Notes under the pieces: model-generated | What the model was told of the DNA's origin: nothing | The model's input: only the letters and a program-made list of their open reading frames with translations | The model's database searches: none | In this document: piece after piece, positions 46,225 to 60,806 of the stretch | Position numbering within the stretch: the first letter of the stretch is position 1 | Layout: every line of letters starts with the position of its first letter | Position numbers and translations under genes: made by a program | NCBI GenBank assembly: GCA_902621305.1 | Contig: CACNLM010000005.1 | Span: 1 to 64,000, forward strand | DNA from: an uncultured Alphaproteobacteria bacterium | Lineage (GTDB): Bacteria; Pseudomonadota; Alphaproteobacteria; HIMB59; GCA-002718135 | DNA: 64,000 bases | Reading direction: 5' to 3'

Positions 46225-46596
46225 TTATTTAGGACGTTTAGCTCCATAGAGTGATCTTCTTTGTTTTCTAGAAGATACACCTTGAGTATCAAGTGTACCT
46301 CGTAAAATGTGATATCTTACACCAGGTAAATCTTTTACTCTTCCACCTCTTATTAAAACAACAGAGTGTTCTTGTAGATTGTGACCTTCACCAGGAATAT
46401 ATGCAGAGACCTCTTGCCCATTTGTAAGTTTCACTCTTGCAACTTTTCTTAATGCTGAATTTGGCTTTTTTGGAGTTGTAGTATAAACTCTAGTACAAAC
46501 ACCCCTTTTCTGCGGACTTTTATCGAGGGCAGGAACCTTGTTCCTTTTTTTTAGTGCAGATCTACCTTTTCTAACAAGTTGGTTAATAGTTGGCAT
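46225..46596 (-). CDS. rpsL: 30S ribosomal protein S12
   Basis: S12, 123 residues. [11 protein letters not shown] opening, [17 protein letters not shown] (the streptomycin-site lysine in KKPNS) and [17 protein letters not shown]. First gene of the str block, with a candidate promoter 60-87 bases upstream. Confidence 0.98.
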   Translation of the reverse strand: MPTINQLVRKGRSALKKRNKVPALDKSPQKRGVCTRVYTTTPKKPNSALRKVARVKLTNGQEVSAYIPGEGHNLQEHSVVLIRGGRVKDLPGVRYHILRGTLDTQGVSSRKQRRSLYGAKRPK

Positions 46597-46656
46597 TTTG
46601 TCCTCTCGTTAAGTGTTTGGATTTAACTCCACGACCTCTAACAAATCGTAGGGGTC

Positions 46657-46683
46657 TTTATAAATTGATTGCGTTAAAGTCAA
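46657..46683 (-). promoter_or_regulatory. Candidate promoter for the rpsL-rpsG-fusA block
   Basis: Minus-strand TTGACT (46678-46683) and TATAAA (46657-46662) lie 15 bases apart in the 107-base gap between rpoC and rpsL. The gap has no clear rpoC terminator, so rpoBC transcripts may read through into the str block. Confidence 0.5.
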
Positions 46684-46703
46684 GCAGATATACTAAAAAA
46701 TAA

Positions 46704-55019
<8,316 letters not shown>

Positions 55020-55046
55020 TTTTTCTCCTTTATATCCTTGCAATTA

Positions 55047-55072
55047 TTAAGGCCTTTATAAAAAGGCCTTAA
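55047..55072. promoter_or_regulatory. Hairpin between rplL and rpoB
   Basis: A perfect 11-bp inverted repeat (TTAAGGCCTTT / AAAGGCCTTAA) with a 4-base loop starts 2 bases after the rplL stop. On the minus (coding) strand no T tract follows, so it is not a full terminator. Its place matches the rplL-rpoB attenuator/processing hairpin known in other bacteria, which lowers rpoBC expression relative to rplJL. Confidence 0.65.
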
Positions 55073-55074
55073 AA

Positions 55075-55452
55075 TTATTTTAATGTAACTTTTGCACCAG
55101 CTGCTTCTAATGCTTTTTTCATTTCTTCAGCTTCTTCCTTTTTTACCCCTTGTTTTAGTGGTTTAGGTGCACCTTCAACTAAATCTTTTGCTTCTTTTAG
55201 GCCAAGACCAGTAATTGTTCTCACCTCTTTAATAACAGCAATTTTATTAGATCCAGATTCAGATAGTTCAATATCAAATTCTGTTTTCTCCTCTGCAGCG
55301 GCTTCTCCACCACCTGCAGCTGGAGCTGCAGCAACTGCAACTGGTGCAGCAGCAGATACGCCCCATTTTTCTTCAAGCAATTTACTTAATTCAGCTGCTT
55401 CAAGAACAGTAAGAGAAGATAGATCTTCAACAATTTTATTCAAATCAGCCAT
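55075..55452 (-). CDS. rplL: 50S ribosomal protein L7/L12
   Basis: Stalk protein of 125 residues. N-terminal dimer domain ([23 protein letters not shown] in part), an Ala-rich hinge ([16 protein letters not shown]), and the C-terminal factor-binding domain with [22 protein letters not shown] (core [12 protein letters not shown]). Followed by the rplL-rpoB hairpin. Confidence 0.97.
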   Translation of the reverse strand: MADLNKIVEDLSSLTVLEAAELSKLLEEKWGVSAAAPVAVAAAPAAGGGEAAAEEKTEFDIELSESGSNKIAVIKEVRTITGLGLKEAKDLVEGAPKPLKQGVKKEEAEEMKKALEAAGAKVTLK

Positions 55453-55470
55453 TTATTTCTCCTTATTTAC

Positions 55471-55992
55471 CTAGTTCGACTCTTGATTATTGCTACTGTT
55501 AGAACTAATTAATCGTGCAATTTGTGCTCCAGGTTCAGCTGTAATTGAAGCTATCTTTTGAGCAGGTGCAGATATTAATCCTATTATTTTTCCTCTTAAC
55601 TCATCCAAAGAAGGTAATTTTGCAAGAAAATCAATTTTTTCTTTATCAATTTTCTCACCATTATAACCTCCACCAATAATTTTAAACTTTTCAAATTTTT
55701 TCTCAAAACTAACGGCTACTTTTGCTGGTGCTACTGCATCATCAGAATAAGCAATTGCTGTTGGACCTTTAAAAAGTTCTGAAATATCTTTAAATTGAGT
55801 TTCAGATATAGCAAGTTTAGTGAGTCTGTTCTTAGTTACTTTGAATTTTGCTCCATTATCTCTCATTTCTTTTCTAAGTTGCTCTGTCTCATTAACTGTT
55901 AGCCCAGAATATTCGGCAACAATCACAGATGTAGCATTTGAAAAGTCTTCTTTGAGATTACTGACAAAATCTTTTTTTTCAGAACGTTTCAC
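55471..55992 (-). CDS. rplJ: 50S ribosomal protein L10
   Basis: L10, 173 residues if started at GTG 55992 (MKRSEKKDFVSNL). GAGG lies 5 bases before that GTG. An ATG at 56028 gives 12 extra residues (MGPMGLIKTEVD) lying in the leader and is less likely. TSVIVAEYSGLTVNETEQLR, KVTKNRLTKLAI and a C-terminal helix for L7/L12 dimers are present. Upstream is an L10-leader-like structure, suggesting autogenous control by L10-L12. Confidence 0.93.
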   Translation of the reverse strand: MKRSEKKDFVSNLKEDFSNATSVIVAEYSGLTVNETEQLRKEMRDNGAKFKVTKNRLTKLAISETQFKDISELFKGPTAIAYSDDAVAPAKVAVSFEKKFEKFKIIGGGYNGEKIDKEKIDFLAKLPSLDELRGKIIGLISAPAQKIASITAEPGAQIARLISSNSSNNQESN

Positions 55993-56038
55993 GTCAACCT
56001 CGGTTTTAATTAGACCCATAGGGCCCAATATTAGCTAA

Positions 56039-56065
56039 AATTAGTTTGACCACCAAACTAATTTA
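56039..56065 (-). promoter_or_regulatory. Perfect hairpin in rplJ leader
   Basis: An exact 11-bp stem (AAATTAGTTTG / CAAACTAATTT) with a 5-base loop lies between the L10-leader fold and the rplJ start. No T run follows, so an attenuator or translation-control role is more likely than termination. Confidence 0.5.
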
Positions 56066-56069
56066 AAGC

Positions 56070-56147
56070 CTGTCAAGAAGCAAATCAATGACTCGCTTCA
56101 GTCTATGCAGGATATTAAGCTAAAAGCCCCTGCAGTCTTTGACAGGT
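56070..56147 (-). promoter_or_regulatory. L10 leader (ribosomal protein autoregulatory RNA)
   Basis: In the rplA-rplJ gap the minus strand begins with CCTGTCAA and ends with TTGACAGG, forming a closing stem. Inside, GACTGCAGG faces CCTGCATAGACTGA, giving the internal stem with unpaired GA/TGA bases typical of the kink-turn bound by L10(L12)4. The position directly before rplJ supports it. A covariance search with the Rfam L10_leader model would be decisive. Confidence 0.75.
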
Positions 56148-56175
56148 GATGATCAAAGATCATCTTTTGGATTAA

Positions 56176-56865
56176 TCAACGCAAGCTAGCTTGGTTAATA
56201 TTTAATCCAACTCCCATAGTTGAAGCTATGGTAACCTTTTTTATAAAAGAACCCTTAACAGCATCGGGTTTACTTTTACTAACTGAAGAATAAAATGTTT
56301 TAATATTTTCTAACAAATCTTCTTCACTAAAATCTACTTTTCCAATTCCGGCATGAACAATACCTGATTTATCATTTTTAAATTTAACTTGACCTGATTT
56401 AGCGTCTTTTACTGATTGAGAAATTTCATTAGTCACAGTACCAAGTTTAGGATTTGGCATTAAACCTTTTGGGCCTAGTATTTTTGCTACTTTACCTAAT
56501 TTAGGCATCATATCTGGAGTCGCAATAAGAATGTCAAATTCTATTTTTGATTTAGAAATTGTTTCAATCAAATCATCGCTTCCAACTAAATCTGCACCAT
56601 TGCTTTTTGCATCATTTTGTTTTTCGTCATTTGCAATTACTGCGACCTTCACAGTTTTTCCTGTTCCACTAGGAAGATTTACAACGCCTTTTATATTTTG
56701 ATCCGTTTTGTTACTGTCAATTCCAAGATTAATTGAAATATCAATTGTTTCTTTAAACTTTACATAAGATTTCTCTTTTAAAATTTTTATTGCTTCTAAT
56801 GGCTCGTAAACCTTTGTAGTGTCAAAATTATTTAACATTTGTTTTCTATTTTTTGTTATTTTCAT
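56176..56865 (-). CDS. rplA: 50S ribosomal protein L1
   Basis: L1, 229 residues. TPDMMPKLGKVAKILGPKGLMPNPKLGTV (core GPKGLMPNPK) and GKVDFSEEDLLENIKTF mark the E-site stalk protein. It shares one base with rplK. A 7-bp hairpin (56149-56165) follows its stop but has T residues only on the other strand. Confidence 0.97.
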   Translation of the reverse strand: MKITKNRKQMLNNFDTTKVYEPLEAIKILKEKSYVKFKETIDISINLGIDSNKTDQNIKGVVNLPSGTGKTVKVAVIANDEKQNDAKSNGADLVGSDDLIETISKSKIEFDILIATPDMMPKLGKVAKILGPKGLMPNPKLGTVTNEISQSVKDAKSGQVKFKNDKSGIVHAGIGKVDFSEEDLLENIKTFYSSVSKSKPDAVKGSFIKKVTIASTMGVGLNINQASLR

Positions 56866-57293
56866 TAACCAACTACCTCCATACCCATTGAAACAGCAGA
56901 TCCTTTAACCATGTTCATCGCTCCATTTAGATCAATAGCATTTAAATCTTGCATTTTTTCTTTAGCAATTTTTTCAATATCTTGCATTGTGACTTTACCC
57001 ACTAAAGATCTACCAGGAGTTGAGTTTCCTTTTTTTATTTTTGCTGCTTTTTTAAGATAAAAACTTACTGGTGGTAATTTAGTAGTAAAGTCGAAACTTC
57101 TATCTTTGTATGCAGTTATTATAACTGGAATTGGGGCACCTTTTTCTAAATCTTTTGTTTTATCATTAAATGCTTTACAAAAATCCATTATGTTCAGTCC
57201 TCTTTGTCCAAGTGCAGGTCCTACAGGAGGTGATGGGTTTGCTCCTCCAGCAGGAATTTGTAATTTAATTAAACCTAAAATTTCTTTAGCCAT
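56865..57293 (-). CDS. rplK: 50S ribosomal protein L11
   Basis: L11, 142 residues. [21 protein letters not shown] (core [18 protein letters not shown]), [10 protein letters not shown] and the C-terminal rRNA-binding [10 protein letters not shown] end. Three bases after nusG. Confidence 0.98.
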   Translation of the reverse strand: MAKEILGLIKLQIPAGGANPSPPVGPALGQRGLNIMDFCKAFNDKTKDLEKGAPIPVIITAYKDRSFDFTTKLPPVSFYLKKAAKIKKGNSTPGRSLVGKVTMQDIEKIAKEKMQDLNAIDLNGAMNMVKGSAVSMGMEVVG

Positions 57294-57296
57294 AGT

Positions 57297-57830
57297 TTAT
57301 ACCTTTTCTACCTGCGAATATTCTAAATCAACAGGTGTTGATCTACCAAAAATTGAAACAGCCACTCTTAATCTTGCTTTATCTTCATCTATTTGCTCAA
57401 CTTCTCCATTAAATGATGCAAAAGGTCCATCAATTACTTTTACTTGTTCCCCAACATCATACATTATTGCAGGTCTAGATTTTTCTACACCGTCAATAAC
57501 TTGTTCAGATATTCTTTTTGCTTCAGCATTACTAATTGGAACTGGTTTACCTTTGTTACCTAAAAAACCACTTAACTTTGGAGTTGTTTTAATAATATGC
57601 CAGGTATCGTCATTTAAGCTCATTTTAATAAGTATATAGCCAGGAAATATTTTCCTTTCTGTATTTACCCTTACACCTCTTTTTACTTCAACGATGTTTT
57701 GAACTGGAACAGATATTTCTTCGATATGTTCTTTGACACCAAGTTTTGTTGCTTGGTCCAAAATACTGTCAGCAACTTTTTTTTCATAACCTGAATAGGC
57801 ATGAAGAACGTACCATCTTGCTTTATTCAT
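57297..57830 (-). CDS. nusG: Transcription elongation/antitermination factor NusG
   Basis: 177 residues. NGN domain with RWYVLHAYSGYEKKVADS and FPGYILIKM, and C-terminal KOW domain with VGEQVKVIDGPFASFNGEVEQID (core GPFASFNG). Couples RNA polymerase to the ribosome and Rho. Shares one base with secE. Confidence 0.97.
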   Translation of the reverse strand: MNKARWYVLHAYSGYEKKVADSILDQATKLGVKEHIEEISVPVQNIVEVKRGVRVNTERKIFPGYILIKMSLNDDTWHIIKTTPKLSGFLGNKGKPVPISNAEAKRISEQVIDGVEKSRPAIMYDVGEQVKVIDGPFASFNGEVEQIDEDKARLRVAVSIFGRSTPVDLEYSQVEKV

Positions 57831-58045
57831 TAAAAACCAGATCCTATTTCAATTATTTTTCTTATTGAAAAAGACCATATTTGGTCAGTTAGAAGAAAAA
57901 ATAAAGAGAATAATATTATTAATAATATGACTATTGCAGAAGAAATGAAAGTATCTCTTCTTTGAGGCCATGTAACTTTTTGTAATTCTTGTCTAACCTG
58001 TCTTACAAAAAGAGCTGGTGATGTTTTCTTTTTTTCAATATTCAT
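57830..58045 (-). CDS. secE: Preprotein translocase subunit SecE
   Basis: 71 residues, the short one-helix form. The amphipathic segment VRQELQKVTWPQRRDT is the family signature, followed by one membrane helix (about residues 37-58). Located between tRNA-Trp and nusG, its usual place. Confidence 0.95.
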   Translation of the reverse strand: MNIEKKKTSPALFVRQVRQELQKVTWPQRRDTFISSAIVILLIILFSLFFLLTDQIWSFSIRKIIEIGSGF

Positions 58046-58059
58046 ATTTTCATTTCTTT

Positions 58060-58135
58060 TGGCAGGAGTGGCAGGACTTGAACCCGCAGCCCCCGGTTTT
58101 GGAGACCGGTGCTCTACCAGTTGAGCTACACTCCT
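58060..58135 (-). tRNA. tRNA-Trp (CCA anticodon)
   Basis: 76 bases including encoded CCA. Acceptor AGGAGTG/CACTCCT, anticodon stem CCGGT/ACCGG around CTCCAAA (anticodon CCA), T-loop GTTCAAGTC. Placed between tuf and secE. Confidence 0.97.
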
Positions 58136-58172
58136 AATAAGTATTGGCTAACTGATAGAGCGGTCTCTAAAA

Positions 58173-59363
58173 CTATTCAATAATTTCAGCTACAACTCCA
58201 GCGCCAACTGTTCTTCCACCTTCTCTAATTGCAAATTTTAAACCTTTATCCATTGCAATTGGAGACAAAAGAGTAACTTCCATAGCAATATTATCACCAG
58301 GCATTACCATTTCGGTGCCTTCAGGCAATTTAATTGTTCCAGTTACATCAGTTGTTCTAAAGTAGAATTGAGGTCTGTAGTTTGAAAAGAATGGGGTATG
58401 TCTCCCACCTTCTTCCTTTTTTAATACATATGCTTCTGCTTTAAATTTTGTATGAGGTTTTATTGAACCGGGTTTTGCTAATACTTGACCACGTTCAACT
58501 TCTTCTCTTTTTGTTCCACGAAGAAGAACACCAACGTTATCACCGGCCTCACCAGAATCTAGAAGTTTTCTAAACATCTCAACTCCAGTGCAGGTAGTTT
58601 TTTGAGGATCTCTTATTCCTAGAATTTCAATTTCCTCTCCAACTTTTACTTGACCTTGTTCAATTCTTCCAGTTACAACTGTACCTCTACCAGAAATTGA
58701 AAATACATCTTCAACTGGCATTAGGAAAGGCTGATCTACAGGTCGGCTAGGTTGTGGTATATGTTCATCAACTGCTTTCATTAATTCCATAATTGAATTT
58801 TTTCCAATCTCATCGTCTCTACCTTCTAGAGCTGCTAAAGCTGAACCCTTAATGATTGGGATAGTATCACCTGGGAATTCATATGAAGTTAGAAGTTCTC
58901 TAATTTCCATCTCAACTAGATCAATTAGTTCTTTGTCATCTACTTGATCAACTTTGTTCATGTATACAACGAGAGCAGGTACACCTACCTGTCTAGCTAA
59001 AAGTATGTGTTCTCTTGTTTGAGGCATTGGTCCGTCGGCTGCATTAACAACTAAGATACCGCCATCCATTTGAGCTGCACCAGTAATCATGTTCTTAACA
59101 TAATCTGCGTGTCCCGGACAATCTACGTGAGCATAATGTCTTGCTTCAGTTTCATATTCAACGTGTGCCGTAGAAATTGTAATACCACGTTCTCTTTCTT
59201 CAGGTGCTTTGTCAATGTTTGCGTAATCTGTAAATTCTGCTCCACCTGACTCTGCTAATATTTTTGTTATAGCAGCAGTTAATGTTGTTTTACCATGGTC
59301 AACGTGACCAACAGTACCTATGTTACAATGCGGTTTGTTTCTTTCGAATTTTGCTTTAGCCAT
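58173..59363 (-). CDS. tuf: Elongation factor Tu
   Basis: 396 residues. G1 [11 protein letters not shown]2 RGITIST, G3 DCPGHADY and G4 NKVDQVDD in order, with domain [15 protein letters not shown] and the C-terminal [10 protein letters not shown]. The only tuf in the window. It lies between tRNA-Gly and tRNA-Trp and is absent after fusA. Confidence 0.98.
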   Translation of the reverse strand: MAKAKFERNKPHCNIGTVGHVDHGKTTLTAAITKILAESGGAEFTDYANIDKAPEERERGITISTAHVEYETEARHYAHVDCPGHADYVKNMITGAAQMDGGILVVNAADGPMPQTREHILLARQVGVPALVVYMNKVDQVDDKELIDLVEMEIRELLTSYEFPGDTIPIIKGSALAALEGRDDEIGKNSIMELMKAVDEHIPQPSRPVDQPFLMPVEDVFSISGRGTVVTGRIEQGQVKVGEEIEILGIRDPQKTTCTGVEMFRKLLDSGEAGDNVGVLLRGTKREEVERGQVLAKPGSIKPHTKFKAEAYVLKKEEGGRHTPFFSNYRPQFYFRTTDVTGTIKLPEGTEMVMPGDNIAMEVTLLSPIAMDKGLKFAIREGGRTVGAGVVAEIIE

Positions 59364-59388
59364 TTTTTACCCCAATAATATTTTGTTA

Positions 59389-59462
59389 TGGAGCGGGTGA
59401 AGGGAATCGAACCCTCGTAGCCAGCTTGGAAGGCTGGAGCTTTACCACTAAGCTACACCCGC
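59389..59462 (-). tRNA. tRNA-Gly (TCC)
   Basis: 74 bases including encoded CCA. Acceptor GCGGGTG/CACCCGC, anticodon stem CCAGC/GCTGG around CTTCCAA (anticodon TCC), T-loop GTTCGATTC. Between tRNA-Tyr and tuf. Confidence 0.97.
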
Positions 59463-59520
59463 AACTAAACTGACTGCTTCACACACTCACTTTAATGCTT
59501 TCATCCCATTACCTCCGTAA

Positions 59521-59606
59521 TGGTGGAGGGGGTAGGATTCGAACCTACGTACGCTCACGCGGGCGGATTTACAGTCCGCTGCCTTTAACCACTCGACCAC
59601 CCCTCC
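59521..59606 (-). tRNA. tRNA-Tyr (GTA)
   Basis: 86 bases including encoded CCA, class II with a long variable arm. Acceptor GGAGGGG/CCCCTCC, anticodon loop CTGTAAA (anticodon GTA), T-loop GTTCGAATC. First transcribed gene of the translation superoperon. Confidence 0.97.
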
Positions 59607-59624
59607 GTTTGAAGAAATTGGCCA

Positions 59625-59651
59625 ATACTAATAAATTAGTATATATGTCAA
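59625..59651 (-). promoter_or_regulatory. Promoter of the tRNA-Tyr/tRNA-Gly/tuf superoperon
   Basis: Minus-strand consensus TTGACA (59646-59651) and TAGTAT (59625-59630) with a 15-base spacer. The predicted start is about 10 bases before the tRNA-Tyr 5' end. It lies in a 170-base divergent gap with rlmB, the largest gene-free stretch in the window. Nothing else recognisable is in that gap. Confidence 0.6.
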
Positions 59652-59776
59652 TCTAAAACAGCAACTTCACCTTTGCAAAATACGTATACTCGTAAAAGCA
59701 ACGGCCTTTTAGACAAAAAATGTCATTTTGTACATATCTAGATTGTATTAATTAGACAAATCTGTGATATTAAACC

Positions 59777-60538
59777 ATGAGTAAGTTTAGAAATAGTAAA
59801 TCTAATAAAAATCAAGGAATTCATACAATTTTTGGTCAACATTCTGTTAAAGCGGCTCTCCAAAATGATAAAAGGGAGCATACTGAGTTAATAATTAGTA
59901 AAAATCAGATTAATTTTGCAAAAAAATATGAATCTAAAATGCAAAAAATTAGTATTCTTCCTCAAAATGAGTTTACAAGAAGATTTGGAAACGAGAACGC
60001 AACTCAGGGGGTAGTTTTAAAAACAAAAGATTTTGCTAGGCCAGGTTTAGAAGAATTTATAAAAGTAGAAAGTAAAAAAACAAAATCAGTAATATTAATT
60101 TTAGATCACGTAACTGATCCTCAAAATATTGGCTCAATAATGAGATCATGTGCATTATTTGATTGCGCAGGAATTATAGTTGGTAAAGATAATTCACCAG
60201 AATTGACTTCATCAATTTATAAATCAGCTTCTGGTGCTGCAGAAATTGTAAATTATATTAGAGTGACAAATATAAGAAGAGCTATTTCTTTTCTTAAAAA
60301 AAATAATTATTGGATTTATGGCTTTGATAGTTCGAAAAATAAAAATTCAAAATTAAATTTTTCAAAAAAATCGGTATTAGTTTTTGGTTCTGAAGGAAAA
60401 GGTATTAGAGAATTAGTAAAAAAAGAATGTGATGAAATAATGCAGATAAACATGAAAAACAATTTAAAATTTGAAATTGATAGTTTGAATGTTTCTAACG
60501 CAACATCGATTGCTTTATATCAGTTTTACTCAACTTAA
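59777..60538 (+). CDS. rlmB: 23S rRNA 2'-O-ribose methyltransferase, RlmB type (SpoU family)
   Basis: 253 residues. N-terminal L30e-like RNA-binding part (HTIFGQHSVKAAL), then the knotted methyltransferase domain with ILDHVTDPQNIGSIMRSC (motif 1), LVFGSEGKGIRELVKK (motif 2) and SLNVSNATSIALYQF (motif 3). Probably methylates G2251 of 23S rRNA. A tRNA-directed TrmH role is less likely given the N-terminal domain. Single gene on the plus strand. Confidence 0.88.
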   Translation: MSKFRNSKSNKNQGIHTIFGQHSVKAALQNDKREHTELIISKNQINFAKKYESKMQKISILPQNEFTRRFGNENATQGVVLKTKDFARPGLEEFIKVESKKTKSVILILDHVTDPQNIGSIMRSCALFDCAGIIVGKDNSPELTSSIYKSASGAAEIVNYIRVTNIRRAISFLKKNNYWIYGFDSSKNKNSKLNFSKKSVLVFGSEGKGIRELVKKECDEIMQINMKNNLKFEIDSLNVSNATSIALYQFYST

Positions 60539-60550
60539 ATGTGATAAGGG

Positions 60551-60626
<76 letters not shown>

Positions 60627-60638
60627 ATTAATTTTGCA

Positions 60639-60664
60639 TTTATATTAAATTATAAATTCGACAA
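60639..60664 (-). promoter_or_regulatory. Possible promoter for tRNA-Thr
   Basis: Minus-strand TTGTCG (60659-60664) and TATAAA (60639-60644) with a 14-base spacer, just upstream of tRNA-Thr. The spacer is short and the -35 weak, so this is tentative. Read-through from the formate dehydrogenase operon is the alternative. Confidence 0.35.
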
Positions 60665-60676
60665 GAATTTTATAAA

Positions 60677-60799
60677 TTAAATTCCAGGAATATAAGGAAC
60701 TCCATCACCCTTTACTCTTTCGTTTAATTCACTTAATGTAGAGCACGCTGTAATTGGACTAAATACAAGAAATAAAATTATTAAAGTTTTTTTTACCAT
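60677..60799 (-). CDS. Small lipoprotein, 40 residues
   Basis: From the ATG at 60799: MVKKTLIILFLVFSPITAC is a lipoprotein signal peptide, with two lysines, a hydrophobic core and a lipobox (ITAC, lipid-bearing C19). The mature peptide would be only about 22 residues, STLSELNERVKGDGVPYIPG-like. No homologue is recognised. It starts 7 bases after the formate dehydrogenase alpha stop and is probably co-transcribed. An ATG at 60859 lies within the dehydrogenase gene and is rejected. Confidence 0.6.
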   Translation of the reverse strand: MVKKTLIILFLVFSPITACSTLSELNERVKGDGVPYIPGI

Positions 60800-60806
60800 A
60801 AAATAT

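Noticed and set aside
56149..56165. Terminator after rplA
   Set aside because: The 7-bp hairpin is real, but its T residues lie on the plus-strand side. In the direction of rplA transcription there is no T tract.
57106..57639. 177-codon open frame on the plus strand opposite rplK/nusG
   Set aside because: It is the antisense of two well-conserved genes, has no recognisable family sequence and no ribosome-binding site.
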